Shown: positions 35,063 through 44,473, counted from the first letter of the stretch. The stretch is 47,477 nucleotides of DNA from Glaciecola sp. (GCA_023268935.1 JALRKK010000068.1:1-47477); one strand, 5' to 3'. Notes: generated by a model from the letters alone, not told the origin. Made by a program: numbers and translations.

Positions 35063-36079
35063 TTATAGATAATCTTTAATTAAGACTTCGGCAATTTGCA
35101 CACTATTGGTTGCGGCGCCTTTACGGATGTTATCCGATACTACCCATAAGTTAATCCCATTGGGATGTGAAATGTCGTTACGGATACGTCCAACGTGCGT
35201 CAGATCGTTGCCACTGGCCGAGCACACTTGGGTCGGAAACTCATCACGCTCAGTATATAGTTTGACGCCTGGCGCTTGCGCGAGTAATTGTTTTACGTCT
35301 TCCGCATCAATCGGTTGGCGGGTCTCAATATGAATGGCTTCAGCATGACCATAAAACACTGGTACACGTACGGCTGTAGGATTGACCAAAATACTGTCAT
35401 CACCAAAAATCTTACGTGTTTCCCAGACCATTTTCATTTCTTCTTTGGTGTAATCATTATCCATGAATACATCAATTTGTGGGATCACATTAAATGCGAT
35501 TTGACGTGAAAAACCTTCGGTGTTCACTTCTTTTGCATTGAGTAGCGCTGCAGTTTGACCCGCAAGGCCTTCCATTGCTTCTTTACCTGCACCAGAGACA
35601 GATTGATACGTGCAAACATTGATGCGCTCAATGCCTACCGCATCGTGAATGGGTTTTAGCGCGACTAACATCTGAATGGTTGAGCAATTTGGGTTTGCGA
35701 TGATATTGCGATTGCGGAAATTTGCTAACGCATCAGCATTGACTTCTGGCACTACCAATGGGATATCCGCTTCATAACGGAAATGCGAAGTATTATCGAT
35801 GACCACACAACCAGCTTCCGCAGCAATGGGTGCAAATTTTTCAGAAACACTACCACCCGCAGAGAAAAAGCCGAGTTGAACTTGAGTCCAATCAAACTCA
35901 TCCGCATTCAATACGGTAATCTCTTCACCTTTAAAATTAACCGTACCGCCAGCGGAGCGTGCTGAAGCAAGTGGAAATAGTTGGTTAATCGGAAAATTGC
36001 GCTCGGCAAGAATATCCATCATGGTCTGGCCAACAAGGCCTGTCGCGCCTAATACTGCGACATTATAAGATTGTGACAT
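35063..36079 (-). CDS. asd: Aspartate-semialdehyde dehydrogenase
   Basis: A 338-residue enzyme of lysine, threonine, methionine and diaminopimelate synthesis. The NADP-binding start is VAVLGATGLVGQTMMDIL. The catalytic Cys is in ANPNCSTIQM at about residue 132, and the substrate Arg is in GRIRNDISHPNGINLWVVSDNIRKGAA near the C-terminus. Length and the GATGLVG start place it in the short, Gram-positive-like Asd2 branch common in Vibrio and Pseudoalteromonas, not the 367-residue E. coli type. It follows pdxB after 21 bp, the E. coli usg position. Confidence 0.96.
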   Translation of the reverse strand: MSQSYNVAVLGATGLVGQTMMDILAERNFPINQLFPLASARSAGGTVNFKGEEITVLNADEFDWTQVQLGFFSAGGSVSEKFAPIAAEAGCVVIDNTSHFRYEADIPLVVPEVNADALANFRNRNIIANPNCSTIQMLVALKPIHDAVGIERINVCTYQSVSGAGKEAMEGLAGQTAALLNAKEVNTEGFSRQIAFNVIPQIDVFMDNDYTKEEMKMVWETRKIFGDDSILVNPTAVRVPVFYGHAEAIHIETRQPIDAEDVKQLLAQAPGVKLYTERDEFPTQVCSASGNDLTHVGRIRNDISHPNGINLWVVSDNIRKGAATNSVQIAEVLIKDYL

Positions 36080-36100
36080 AACGATTAAAAATCCTGTAAT

Positions 36101-37282
36101 TTATAACACGAGTGTTGCTTGAAAACCTAAGTTGCTCAATAGGGTTTGCGTGTTGGTATGGCTACATGAAATCTTCAATGTAGCAAATTCACGTCTTGTT
36201 ATGGTATTTGGATTGTATTGTGCATTGCGATATTGTTTTCGCAACTGTGCAAACCGGTTAGATTGTGCCATGTTCTGGACAAATTCGCTATGATCAATTG
36301 TTATATCATAGATGCTCTCTACCAAGGTCTTAACCGTCCCCACAGATAGCGTTTCATCGTGACAAGATACCTGTTTGTCATCGTTAGGCAAATAATCATT
36401 CATATTCACTGAACACGTCGCACCAACTTGCTCACACAGCCATTCAAATAGCATAAAGGTTCCGCGGGCCTTGCCTTCAAGACTATGGCCAGCAATATGA
36501 GGGGTGGCAATTTCACAATATGGAATGAGTTCTGACAAGATATCAGGCTCGTTTTCCCACACATCCAATACCAACATTGGGCCATCACCTTGCCGTTTTA
36601 AATTTAATAAAGCTTGGTTATTAATAATTTCACCACGCCCAGCGTTGATTAATAGTTGTTCAGTTTGTAATGAAGCCAAGACTTGTTCATTCAAAATATG
36701 AAAACTGGGAAACTCGCCGTCTTTGACCAAAGGGGCGTGACAACAAATCACATCGCATTGCAAAACCTGCTCAAGTTGATCCAACGTCGAATTGCCTTCG
36801 GCTGTTGCACGAGGCGGATCCGATAACACCACCTCACACCCCAAACTAGCGAATTTATGAGCGACTCTTCGCCCAACTTGCCCAACACCAATGACGCCCA
36901 CAGAAATGGTTTCGAATACATCAATAGAATCGTTAACATCGATTTTTTGCTGTTTACACAAACCGTGCAATGCTGCTGCCAGTGCATATTCGGCGACCGA
37001 CTCAGCGTTGCATCCGGCGGCACTGGTATGGTTAATATTCCGTGCGTTGAGCGCTGCAAAGTGCATGTGATTAGTACCGGCTGTTGCTGTTGCGACAAAT
37101 CGACAGTGTGGGCTAAGGCTTAAAAGCGCGTCATCTACTTTTGTCGTTGAGCGGATCATCAATGCCTCCACACTTGCAAAATCTGCAGCATGAATGTTTT
37201 GATGGTTAAACGAGCGTGCCTCTCCTAAGAGCGGGAACAACTCTGCTGCATAGGGCATGTTGTCATCGTACAAAATACGCAT
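36101..37282 (-). CDS. pdxB: Erythronate-4-phosphate dehydrogenase
   Basis: A 393-residue D-2-hydroxyacid dehydrogenase of the DXP-dependent vitamin B6 pathway. The N-terminal start MRILYDDNMPYAAELF is PdxB-specific. The NAD-binding Rossmann motif is VGVIGVGQVGRRVAHKF at about residues 130–146. Catalytic residues are in INAGRGEIINNQAL (Arg), VWENEPDI (Glu) and ATPHIAGHSLEGKARG (His). The C-terminal PdxB dimerisation domain is present. It lies between the alpha/beta hydrolase (9 bp) and asd (21 bp) on one strand. Confidence 0.96.
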   Translation of the reverse strand: MRILYDDNMPYAAELFPLLGEARSFNHQNIHAADFASVEALMIRSTTKVDDALLSLSPHCRFVATATAGTNHMHFAALNARNINHTSAAGCNAESVAEYALAAALHGLCKQQKIDVNDSIDVFETISVGVIGVGQVGRRVAHKFASLGCEVVLSDPPRATAEGNSTLDQLEQVLQCDVICCHAPLVKDGEFPSFHILNEQVLASLQTEQLLINAGRGEIINNQALLNLKRQGDGPMLVLDVWENEPDILSELIPYCEIATPHIAGHSLEGKARGTFMLFEWLCEQVGATCSVNMNDYLPNDDKQVSCHDETLSVGTVKTLVESIYDITIDHSEFVQNMAQSNRFAQLRKQYRNAQYNPNTITRREFATLKISCSHTNTQTLLSNLGFQATLVL

Positions 37283-37291
37283 ATTAAGAAC

Positions 37292-38164
37292 TTATAAACG
37301 CCAAATTTCTTTTAATGCTGAGTATACCGCGTTTGCATCTTCAAGTTGAGGATAATGACCGACATTTAGCGATTTTGTGTCAGCTTCTGGGCAACACGCT
37401 GCGAATGCTTCAAGCATGTTTTTCCCAGAAATGGGGTCGTGCACTCCGTTGATGAACGCCAATTTTTGTTGCTGTAATGGCATCGCTTCACGCCATTTTG
37501 TCGCATACACCGCTCTTTCATCGATGTATTGCAAAAGTGCGGGGATCACTTTGGTGCCACCATTCACCTTTAATAATTCCCATAAGTCGTGGACGAGCTG
37601 TGCTGAGGGTGGTGTGTAGGGACCAAAAATTTTGGTGAAATTCTGATGCAGAGAACGCTTTGACAGCAATGGGACAATCATAGGTCCCAATATTGATTTC
37701 AACAAACGCTGCATGAATAACGGGCGATGTTGATCGGCAAATAACCCACCATTCAAGAACGCACATTGCTCTATATTAAAATCATACTGATCTTGACGGC
37801 ACAACAATTCTTGCGCGATAGAGACACCATAATCGTGTGCCAAAAGATAACAATCTGTGATCCCCTCCTCCCGCAAATACTCTTGAGCAATATCGGCTTG
37901 CTCAATAAGCGTATAGCGATGTCCATAGGGCTTTTGCGACAATCCAAAACCCAAAAAATCAAATGCATGACAACGAAAATGTTGCGCTAAATCTGGCCAT
38001 AACAAATGCCAATCATAGCTAGCACTTGGAAATCCGTGTAAAAGCAGCAGATGTGGTTTATATTTTGCACTTTCACTGGGCTCATCTCGCCAGTAGGCAA
38101 TCTTTAGCCCCTTGATAGTGCGATAATGAGCCGTTTCTCGATACTGCGTGAGTGTGCTAAACAC
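37292..38164 (-). CDS. Alpha/beta hydrolase of the haloalkane dehalogenase/epoxide hydrolase type
   Basis: A 290-residue soluble hydrolase. The oxyanion segment is LLLHGFPSASYDWHLLW at about residues 39–55. The nucleophile elbow is LLAHDYGVSIAQEL, in which an Asp replaces Ser, the hallmark of dehalogenases and epoxide hydrolases. The acid is likely in NGVHDPISG and the His in NVGHYPQLED. The substrate is unknown; MEST-like proteins share this pattern. It abuts the aldolase gene, with the aldolase stop and this ATG directly adjacent, and pdxB 9 bp downstream, so co-transcription is likely. Confidence 0.82.
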   Translation of the reverse strand: MFSTLTQYRETAHYRTIKGLKIAYWRDEPSESAKYKPHLLLLHGFPSASYDWHLLWPDLAQHFRCHAFDFLGFGLSQKPYGHRYTLIEQADIAQEYLREEGITDCYLLAHDYGVSIAQELLCRQDQYDFNIEQCAFLNGGLFADQHRPLFMQRLLKSILGPMIVPLLSKRSLHQNFTKIFGPYTPPSAQLVHDLWELLKVNGGTKVIPALLQYIDERAVYATKWREAMPLQQQKLAFINGVHDPISGKNMLEAFAACCPEADTKSLNVGHYPQLEDANAVYSALKEIWRL

Positions 38165-38920
38165 TTAGCTGCGAAACCCTGGATAGTTACGGTCGAGTTT
38201 TCGCAAAATCCCCGGCCATGCTAAGGCGCCACCCATTGCATTTGTGACTTGCTCAACTTGCGCTTTGATCCCTGCCAAAATCGGTTCAGGAATACTGACT
38301 AAGGGCTTGCCAGTCGCTTGCGCCATGAGTTGTACTTCACACGCTCGTTGCATAGCGTACATGCCCAAAAACGCATTGGGTATAGTATTGCCTACCGTGA
38401 GTAAACCGTGATTGCGCAATATCATAAAATTGGTGTTTCCCAAATCCGACACTAAACGCACTTTTTCATCAGGATTCAGCGCAATCCCTTCATAGTCGTG
38501 ATAGCTTAAATTACTCAACGGAAACAACGCGGTTTGCGAGTATGGTTGTAACCCTTCTTCAAGTACCGATACGGCCACTCCAGCATTGGTATGCAAATGC
38601 AATACACATTGTGCATCCTCGCGTGCCTCATGTACTGCTGAGTGAATGGTAAACCCCGCTGGATTCACGTCAAACTCACTGTCCATCACTTTTTTGCCAT
38701 GCAAGTCTACTTTGACTAAAGAGGAAGCGGTGATCTCTTCAAACATCATGCCGTAGGGATTCACTAAAAAATGATGTTCAGGTCCAGGCACACGTGCTGA
38801 GATATGCGTAAAAATTAAATCGTCCCAACCATAATGTGCAACAATACGATAACATGCAGCCAAATCGACTCGGGTTTGCCATTCGGCTTCTGATACGCGC
38901 TGTTGAACTGTCTGTGTCAT
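38165..38920 (-). CDS. Class II aldolase/adducin domain protein
   Basis: A 251-residue protein of the class II aldolase family, whose members act on sugar phosphates or related carbonyls with a zinc ion. Start ATG 38920 (MTQTVQQRVSEAEW) is preferred over an ATG 17 codons upstream, whose extra residues look unlike the family. The zinc site is visible as HLHTNAG at about residues 105–111 (H-x-H) with a further His in LRNHGLLTVG. The catalytic Glu region is SAVHEAREDAQ. It shows no epimerase-specific signature, so the substrate cannot be named. Its stop is directly adjacent to the hydrolase start, forming a hydrolase–aldolase pair ahead of pdxB. Confidence 0.84.
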   Translation of the reverse strand: MTQTVQQRVSEAEWQTRVDLAACYRIVAHYGWDDLIFTHISARVPGPEHHFLVNPYGMMFEEITASSLVKVDLHGKKVMDSEFDVNPAGFTIHSAVHEAREDAQCVLHLHTNAGVAVSVLEEGLQPYSQTALFPLSNLSYHDYEGIALNPDEKVRLVSDLGNTNFMILRNHGLLTVGNTIPNAFLGMYAMQRACEVQLMAQATGKPLVSIPEPILAGIKAQVEQVTNAMGGALAWPGILRKLDRNYPGFRS

Positions 38921-39010
38921 AGGGGTAATCCGTTTTTGTACTTTGTAAAATAAATTAGCACATGTAATCAAAATGTAAATACACTTTTTTTAATTGAATC
39001 CCTCTGACAC

Positions 39011-39036
39011 AAAAAAGCCCGCAATTTTTGCGGGCT
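39011..39036 (-). terminator. Terminator after fabB
   Basis: On the minus strand GCCCGCAA pairs with TTGCGGGC around 3 bases and is followed by six T residues. It isolates fabB from the aldolase gene downstream. Confidence 0.9.
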
Positions 39037-39057
39037 CTTGACTGAATGGTATCGATA

Positions 39058-40272
39058 TTACGCTTCGTAACGCTTAAAGACCAAGGTGGCATTAGTTCCA
39101 CCGAAACCGAAACTATTCGACATCACGGTGTTGAGGCGTTGCTCACGCGTTTGCAACACAATATCCAAACCCTTTGCTGCTTCATCAAGATTCTCTACAT
39201 TGATAGAAGGAGCGATAAATTCGTGCTCTAACATCAACAAACTGTATATCGCTTCGTGCACACCGGCCGCCCCCAAACTGTGTCCTGTCATCGCTTTCGT
39301 TGCACTGATCGCAGGAGAATTATCACCGAACACTTCTTGGATGGCTTTGAGCTCTTGTACATCACCGACAGGCGTAGACGTACCATGGGTATTCAAATAT
39401 TCAACTGGGCTATCTAAATTTTGCATCGCCATTTGCATACACCGGATCGCACCTTCGCCAGATGGGGCAACCATATCGTAGCCATCTGATGTAGCGCCAT
39501 AGCCGACGATTTCAGCGTAAATGTGCGCACCGCGTGCTAATGCATGTTCTAATTCTTCGACGACGACCATACCGCCCCCTCCAGAACTGACAAAACCATC
39601 TCGATCGGCATCATAGGTGCGAGACGCTTTTTCAGGTGAGTCATTGTAAGAAGATGATAACGCTCCCATTGCATCAAACTGACCTGACAACGCCCAATGC
39701 AGTTCTTCACCACCGCCGGCAAATACCACATCTTGCTTGTTCAACTGGATCATTTCTAAGGCATTGCCTATACAGTGAGCAGAAGTCGCACAGGCTGAAG
39801 AAATAGAATAGTTTACGCCTTTGATCTTGAACGGCGTTGCTAAGCACGCTGAGACTGTAGAACCCATACAACGGGTTACCATGTAGGGACCAACACGACG
39901 GACACCGCGTTCACGTAACACGTCTGCTGAATCCACTTGGTTTTGTGAAGAAGCACCACCAGATCCAGCAATGATCCCCGTGCGCAAGTTGGATACTTGA
40001 TCTTCACTCAAACCTGAATCTTTTACGGCTTGCTCCATCGCTAAATAAGAATAAGCAGCAGCATCACCCATAAATCGCATTTGTTTACGGTCAATGTGAT
40101 CTTTCAATTCGAGGTCTACTTTGCCCCAAACTTGGCTGCGTAACCCTTTTTCTGCAAATTGCTCAGAAAAAGAAATACCTGACTTACCGGCTTTCAACGA
40201 TGCAAGAACTTCGTCTGCATTATTACCAATACTGGAGACGATCCCCAATCCAGTGATAACTGCTCTTCTCAT
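39058..40272 (-). CDS. fabB: 3-oxoacyl-[ACP] synthase I (KAS I)
   Basis: A 404-residue condensing enzyme needed for elongation of unsaturated fatty acids. The start [18 protein letters not shown] is typical. The catalytic Cys is in [17 protein letters not shown] at about residue 163, and the two His are in [12 protein letters not shown] and [17 protein letters not shown]. It matches E. coli FabB in length and site. AAGG at 40279–40282 (minus strand) is the Shine-Dalgarno. It is divergent from mnmC, as in E. coli. The promoter gap holds candidate fatty-acid-regulator sites. Confidence 0.97.
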   Translation of the reverse strand: MRRAVITGLGIVSSIGNNADEVLASLKAGKSGISFSEQFAEKGLRSQVWGKVDLELKDHIDRKQMRFMGDAAAYSYLAMEQAVKDSGLSEDQVSNLRTGIIAGSGGASSQNQVDSADVLRERGVRRVGPYMVTRCMGSTVSACLATPFKIKGVNYSISSACATSAHCIGNALEMIQLNKQDVVFAGGGEELHWALSGQFDAMGALSSSYNDSPEKASRTYDADRDGFVSSGGGGMVVVEELEHALARGAHIYAEIVGYGATSDGYDMVAPSGEGAIRCMQMAMQNLDSPVEYLNTHGTSTPVGDVQELKAIQEVFGDNSPAISATKAMTGHSLGAAGVHEAIYSLLMLEHEFIAPSINVENLDEAAKGLDIVLQTREQRLNTVMSNSFGFGGTNATLVFKRYEA

Positions 40273-40304
40273 GACTTACCTTATCAATTATAAATATAAA
40301 TTAC

Positions 40305-40319
40305 CGTGCACAGTGTACG
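40305..40319 (-). promoter_or_regulatory. Palindrome in the fabB promoter, FabR-like
   Basis: CGTGCAC-A-GTGTACG at 40305–40319 is a 15-base near-perfect palindrome (6 of 7 arm pairs), 33 bases upstream of the fabB start. The TGTACG half resembles E. coli FabR sites in front of fabA and fabB. Identification is by resemblance only. Confidence 0.45.
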
Positions 40320-40333
40320 TGAAAAAAATGTAA

Positions 40334-40343
40334 AACTGGTCTG
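40334..40343 (-). promoter_or_regulatory. FadR-like half site upstream of fabB
   Basis: AACTGGTCTG matches one half of the FadR consensus (AACTGGTCnGACCAGTT) exactly; the other half is degenerate. In E. coli FadR activates fabB from an upstream site, and here it also lies upstream of the palindrome. A chance match cannot be excluded. Confidence 0.35.
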
Positions 40344-40371
40344 CTTTTTTGGTTCACAAAAATCAAAGCCA

Positions 40372-40400
40372 CTGACATCATAACAAATTCATCTTACAAT
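40372..40400 (+). promoter_or_regulatory. mnmC promoter
   Basis: CTGACA at 40372–40377 and TACAAT at 40395–40400, each 5 of 6, are spaced by 17 bases and lie 36 bases upstream of the mnmC ATG. Confidence 0.6.
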
Positions 40401-40436
40401 GCCACATAACGGCAAATCCAACTCCTCTAATCAACT

Positions 40437-42428
40437 ATGCCCATTGAACACGCCAAAGTCAGTTTTAAACCAAACGGTACTCCAGTTGCTGATGCTTTTG
40501 ATGATGTCTACTTCAACGACGGTGACGGCTTAAGGGAAACAGATTATGTGTTCATTGAGCACAATCAACTCCCACAAAGATGGCTAGAGCATACGCAATG
40601 TATCTTTGTGATTGCTGAAACAGGATTTGGTTCTGGTTTAAATTGCTTAAGGACTATGCAACATTTTGTTGAGTTTAGAAACAATCATCCAGATTCGCCA
40701 TGCCGTCATCTGCATCTGATTAGTACCGAAAAATATCCTCTTCACCTCGCTGATTTGCAAACAGCATTAACTCAGTATCCAAGTCTAGAGAGTGTGGCTC
40801 AGCAGTTGATCGCACAATATCCAGTAGCGATTGAAGGATGTCATCGCTTAGAGTTTGTTTTGGATTCTACACGCATTAGTTTGGATCTGTGGTTTGGTGA
40901 TATTTTGACCACCCTACCGTCTATGCCTATGGAAACCGATGGCCTTGTAGATGCATGGTTTTTGGATGGGTTTGCCCCTAGTAAAAATCCCGACATGTGG
41001 CAACCAGCACTGTTTCAAGCCATGGCTCGATTGTCTAGATGCAAGGCGACTGTGGCGACATTTACCGCTTCAGGCATTGTCAAACGAGGCTTGATGAACG
41101 CTGGATTTGCTATCAAAAAAGTCAAAGGCTTCGGCCGTAAACGCGACATGCTCACCGCGACTCTAGATCCGAAACCGGAGCAAACAACCACCAACCGAGC
41201 CCCCTATTATGCGCGTCAACCGGTTCCAACTAAGCCACAAATAATTCGCATCATTGGGGGCGGAATCGCCTCTGGCACATTAGCGTTACAAGCCGTTCGA
41301 ATGGGCTTGTCTGTCGAAGTATATTGTCGTGATGATGAGCTCGCACAAGGTGCCTCAGGGAATCACAGTGGTGGACTGTATCCTCAGTTGACCAGCGATA
41401 TTTCCATCGCCAGCCTGATTCAGGCGCATTGTTTTGGTTATGCCATGCGCTTTTACAATACTTTACATACAACACAAGATTTTGGTTATGAGCAGTGTGG
41501 AGTACTTTTATTAGCTCATTCTGACGCGGTGAAACAGAGACAATTACAACTTCAACAAAAAGCGCTTTGGCCATCTGAACTGGTCAAGGGGGTTGATGCA
41601 ACGTTGGCATCAGAACTCGCTGGAGTGAACATTAACCATGATGGTTTGTTTATCCCACAAGGCGGTTGGGTTGACCCGCCAAGCCTAGTCAATGCGCTTA
41701 TTGAGCAAGCCAAACGAGAAGGTGAGTGCGCGGTACATACGCAAACCCACATCGATAATGACACACTTCAAGCTTGGCAAGCAGAAGAAATACCTTTGGT
41801 TCTTGCAATGGGACATCACAGTCCTCAACTACAGGAATTAGCACCCCTTCCCTATCGTTTGGTAAAAGGCCAAATCGAACATGTACCGGCCAACGACTCT
41901 TCTCAGGTGCTAGGAACTGTTATCTGTCATAAAGGGTATTTTACCCCTGCTTATAAAGGGTACCATGCGCTGGGTTCGACCTATGACAAAACCAATATTG
42001 ATTTAGAATACAGTAAAGAAGACTCCCAAAAAAACTGGCAGACGCATGATAAAGCCATGGCTGGACACACTTGGTATGATACGTTGAGCCGAGACTCACA
42101 TGGTCGAGCTGCAGTTCGATGTAGTACCCCCGACCATCAGCCATTACTCGGCGCATTGCCAGACATTCATCAGCAAAGAGATTTATATCAAGATTTGTAT
42201 AAAGCGTTGCCCTTATCGCATTACGGGATTCCAGCGAACCATAATAATCTTTTCGTGTTTACCGGGTTGGGCTCGAGGGGACTGACGACAGCGCCTTTAC
42301 TGAGTGCGGTGTTACTGGCACACATTATTGGTGGGCCATTACCAATGTCGCAAACGCTGCTCGATGCCTTACAACCGAATCGTTTCTTGATGCGCTCGCT
42401 GATCAGACAAGCGCAATACGATGTTTGA
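40437..42428 (+). CDS. mnmC: Bifunctional tRNA mnm5(s2)U-34 biosynthesis protein
   Basis: A 663-residue two-domain enzyme completing mnm5s2U at the wobble position. The N-terminal methyltransferase (about residues 1–240) has the SAM motif IAETGFGSGLNCLR at about 58–71 and the DUF752 block WFLDGFAPSKNPDMW. The C-terminal FAD-dependent oxidoreductase (about 265–660) starts with the dinucleotide motif IRIIGGGIASGTLAL and contains GASGNHSGGLYPQL and FTGLGSRGLTTAPL. Its domain order matches E. coli MnmC (TrmC). It is divergent from fabB, the E. coli order, and convergent with yfcL. Confidence 0.96.
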   Translation: MPIEHAKVSFKPNGTPVADAFDDVYFNDGDGLRETDYVFIEHNQLPQRWLEHTQCIFVIAETGFGSGLNCLRTMQHFVEFRNNHPDSPCRHLHLISTEKYPLHLADLQTALTQYPSLESVAQQLIAQYPVAIEGCHRLEFVLDSTRISLDLWFGDILTTLPSMPMETDGLVDAWFLDGFAPSKNPDMWQPALFQAMARLSRCKATVATFTASGIVKRGLMNAGFAIKKVKGFGRKRDMLTATLDPKPEQTTTNRAPYYARQPVPTKPQIIRIIGGGIASGTLALQAVRMGLSVEVYCRDDELAQGASGNHSGGLYPQLTSDISIASLIQAHCFGYAMRFYNTLHTTQDFGYEQCGVLLLAHSDAVKQRQLQLQQKALWPSELVKGVDATLASELAGVNINHDGLFIPQGGWVDPPSLVNALIEQAKREGECAVHTQTHIDNDTLQAWQAEEIPLVLAMGHHSPQLQELAPLPYRLVKGQIEHVPANDSSQVLGTVICHKGYFTPAYKGYHALGSTYDKTNIDLEYSKEDSQKNWQTHDKAMAGHTWYDTLSRDSHGRAAVRCSTPDHQPLLGALPDIHQQRDLYQDLYKALPLSHYGIPANHNNLFVFTGLGSRGLTTAPLLSAVLLAHIIGGPLPMSQTLLDALQPNRFLMRSLIRQAQYDV

Positions 42429-42460
42429 AACATTCAATTTTCGCATGTTACAGTCTCGTG

Positions 42461-42748
42461 TTATGTTTTTATCAAATTTTGCCACAGTGCTATCACACTT
42501 TCCTGTTCTTCCTGGTCGAGCTCACCATTGGCAAATGCTTTTGCCAAGCTTTGCTGCATGATCTGATCCATTAGAGAGACACTGGGTTCGGGTTGTGCCA
42601 TAGTCTGCACGATGACCAAATCAAAATGCCCGTGCAAATAACTAGCAAAAAACAACTCATCATCACTCACTAAATTCACTGCATCAAGCAATTGGGCTTC
42701 AATATTTTCTATTTTTTGTTCAACCGTATAAATTGCGTTAACTGGCAT
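42461..42748 (-). CDS. yfcL: YfcL family protein
   Basis: A 95-residue soluble protein of the YfcL family, unknown function. ATG 42748 (MPVNAIYTVEQK) is chosen because AGGAG stands 6 bases upstream; a TTG two codons earlier is possible. It contains the family's LFFASYLHGHFDL segment at about residues 34–46, and the end is acidic (NGELDQEEQESV). Its start overlaps the 3′ end of the NAD-kinase-family gene by 11 bases. It sits between mnmC and epmC as in E. coli. Confidence 0.85.
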   Translation of the reverse strand: MPVNAIYTVEQKIENIEAQLLDAVNLVSDDELFFASYLHGHFDLVIVQTMAQPEPSVSLMDQIMQQSLAKAFANGELDQEEQESVIALWQNLIKT

Positions 42749-43883
42749 AATCAACTCCTAATCGATAAAACACCTTGTCACGGTAACCTGTAGTGATTTC
42801 AATCACACCGGATAACGCCTCATCCAATGTAGGGTCACTCGTATCACAAACCAAAGGACGTTGATTGAGAGCGTGTAGTTTTTGTTTAGTGGCAACAATG
42901 ATGATGTTCTCACGACCGACACTACGAATAACTTGTGGACTTAACTGTTGGTTCCCGCGCCCAAATACATGTCCTTGACCACCTATCAAAGTAATCACAA
43001 GCTTGGTTGGTGCGTCTTTCACTAACTCAAATAACTCTAATGCCGTAACATCTTGAGCGATGGTGTTGAAGTCTTTGACCACATCAACACCTAGTAATGT
43101 ATTAGCAAAACCCAATTCGTTCGCAATAAAGTCAACCGTAGAGCCCGATCCCATCACAAACAAGTGATCAGGATAATCCTGCATGATCTCGTCCACTTGT
43201 GCTGCTAAATCAGCAAGTACCAATTCGTCGGATTCTTTGCCGCCCATTTTAACCGCTTGCACATATTGGAGCGCTTCAGGGATCAGCATTTCACCATAGA
43301 GTTTGGCAATGACACGACCTGAGCGAAACTGTTGCTCATCAATGTCTTTCACCTCGCCATACATGGCAGACACTACCTCACCATTGAGCATTAACTGAAT
43401 GACTTGCCCCGCTGCTTTTGCCGAGATAGCAAAGACCCCGCTGTGAATTTTGCAGCCGGTTGGAATGCCGAGCACTGGACAGCGATTATCAAATACACTG
43501 CATACATTTCGGGCAGTACCGTCACCGCCTGCAAACACTAATAGATCCACACCGGCTTCCAGTATCGCCTGTACTGCTTGAATCGTATCTTCAGCTTCAG
43601 TTTGCAGACGTTGCCCTTGGTATACGACCGTCACATCGTCAAGCAAAGTGCGAGCGACATTCTCCCCTAAATCCCCCGCAGCGGTCACAATGGATAAGGC
43701 ATTCAAGTTCTCCGTTATCTGGTTTAAGGCGGTTTGAGTTTTGGGCATCGCCAGTTGGGGTGCTCCAGCGGCAAGCGCTTTTTCCCGGATCTCAGCACCA
43801 TCGCTTCCCTTGAAGGCGAGAGCGCCACCGATACCAGAGTAAGGATTGACAATTAAGCCAAGACGAAACTTGCGTTGTAACAT
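42738..43883 (-). CDS. ATP-NAD kinase family protein (AcoX-like)
   Basis: A 381-residue protein of the NAD-kinase/diacylglycerol-kinase fold. The start is GLIVNPYSGIGGALAFKGSDG. The family GGDGT motif is visible in LVFAGGDGTARNVCSV at about residues 115–130, followed by LGIPTGCKIHSGVFA. It is longer than NadK (about 290 residues) and belongs to the AcoX-like branch, whose true substrate is not settled. Its start overlaps the epmC stop by one base (TAATG) and its end overlaps yfcL, so the three genes form a coupled operon, with this gene inserted relative to E. coli. Confidence 0.84.
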   Translation of the reverse strand: MLQRKFRLGLIVNPYSGIGGALAFKGSDGAEIREKALAAGAPQLAMPKTQTALNQITENLNALSIVTAAGDLGENVARTLLDDVTVVYQGQRLQTEAEDTIQAVQAILEAGVDLLVFAGGDGTARNVCSVFDNRCPVLGIPTGCKIHSGVFAISAKAAGQVIQLMLNGEVVSAMYGEVKDIDEQQFRSGRVIAKLYGEMLIPEALQYVQAVKMGGKESDELVLADLAAQVDEIMQDYPDHLFVMGSGSTVDFIANELGFANTLLGVDVVKDFNTIAQDVTALELFELVKDAPTKLVITLIGGQGHVFGRGNQQLSPQVIRSVGRENIIIVATKQKLHALNQRPLVCDTSDPTLDEALSGVIEITTGYRDKVFYRLGVDYAS

Positions 43884-44473
43884 TAAGTTCGTTCCAACGG
43901 CAAGGAGTAGCGCTGGGTCATTTCATTGATTTGACGCTGTGCGCGAGTTAAGGGACGCGCTATGGCGTTGGGGAAATAGTTGGCGCGTAACACGTCTATA
44001 AATTGTTGAGCTCGCTTAGGAAAACCATAGTTCAGCATTTGTGAAAGCTCGTTTGCCACAGCAGATTGAAATCCTAAAATATCCGCAGGCGCACCATCTA
44101 AGTTATCTAATGAGAAGTTAAACTTAAAATCACACGCAATTGAAAAAGCCCACTCAATGGCCTGGGGCTTAACTTCCACTTGCTCAAACGCTTTTTGTTG
44201 TTCTTCATCTCGGCCATCTGGAGTGTACCAATAGCCATAATCCACTTGGTGTCTACGACTTTCTCCTGCTATACACCAATGTGCGATTTCGTGTAACGCA
44301 CTTGCAAAAAAACCATGGGCATAAATCACGCGATGATATGGACAACTTTGATCAGCAGGCAAATACACTGGCTCGTCATCGCCTCGTACGAGTCGAGTAT
44401 TGTATTTGCTGTAAAAGGTATCATCAAACAAGCGTATCAGGACTTCAGAATGGTGACGATTGGCGTAATTCAC
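43883..44473 (-). CDS. epmC: Elongation factor P hydroxylase
   Basis: A 196-residue protein of the EpmC (YfcM) family, which hydroxylates the beta-lysyl-lysine residue of EF-P. The metal-binding segment is ALHEIAHWCIAGESRRHQVDYGYWY at about residues 59–83. A further conserved Glu lies in AIEWAFSIACDFKFN. EF-P and the EpmA/EpmB enzymes are not in this window. It heads a three-gene minus-strand operon (epmC, NAD-kinase family, yfcL) and is divergent from a thioesterase gene 73 bp away. Confidence 0.93.
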   Translation of the reverse strand: MNYANRHHSEVLIRLFDDTFYSKYNTRLVRGDDEPVYLPADQSCPYHRVIYAHGFFASALHEIAHWCIAGESRRHQVDYGYWYTPDGRDEEQQKAFEQVEVKPQAIEWAFSIACDFKFNFSLDNLDGAPADILGFQSAVANELSQMLNYGFPKRAQQFIDVLRANYFPNAIARPLTRAQRQINEMTQRYSLPLERT

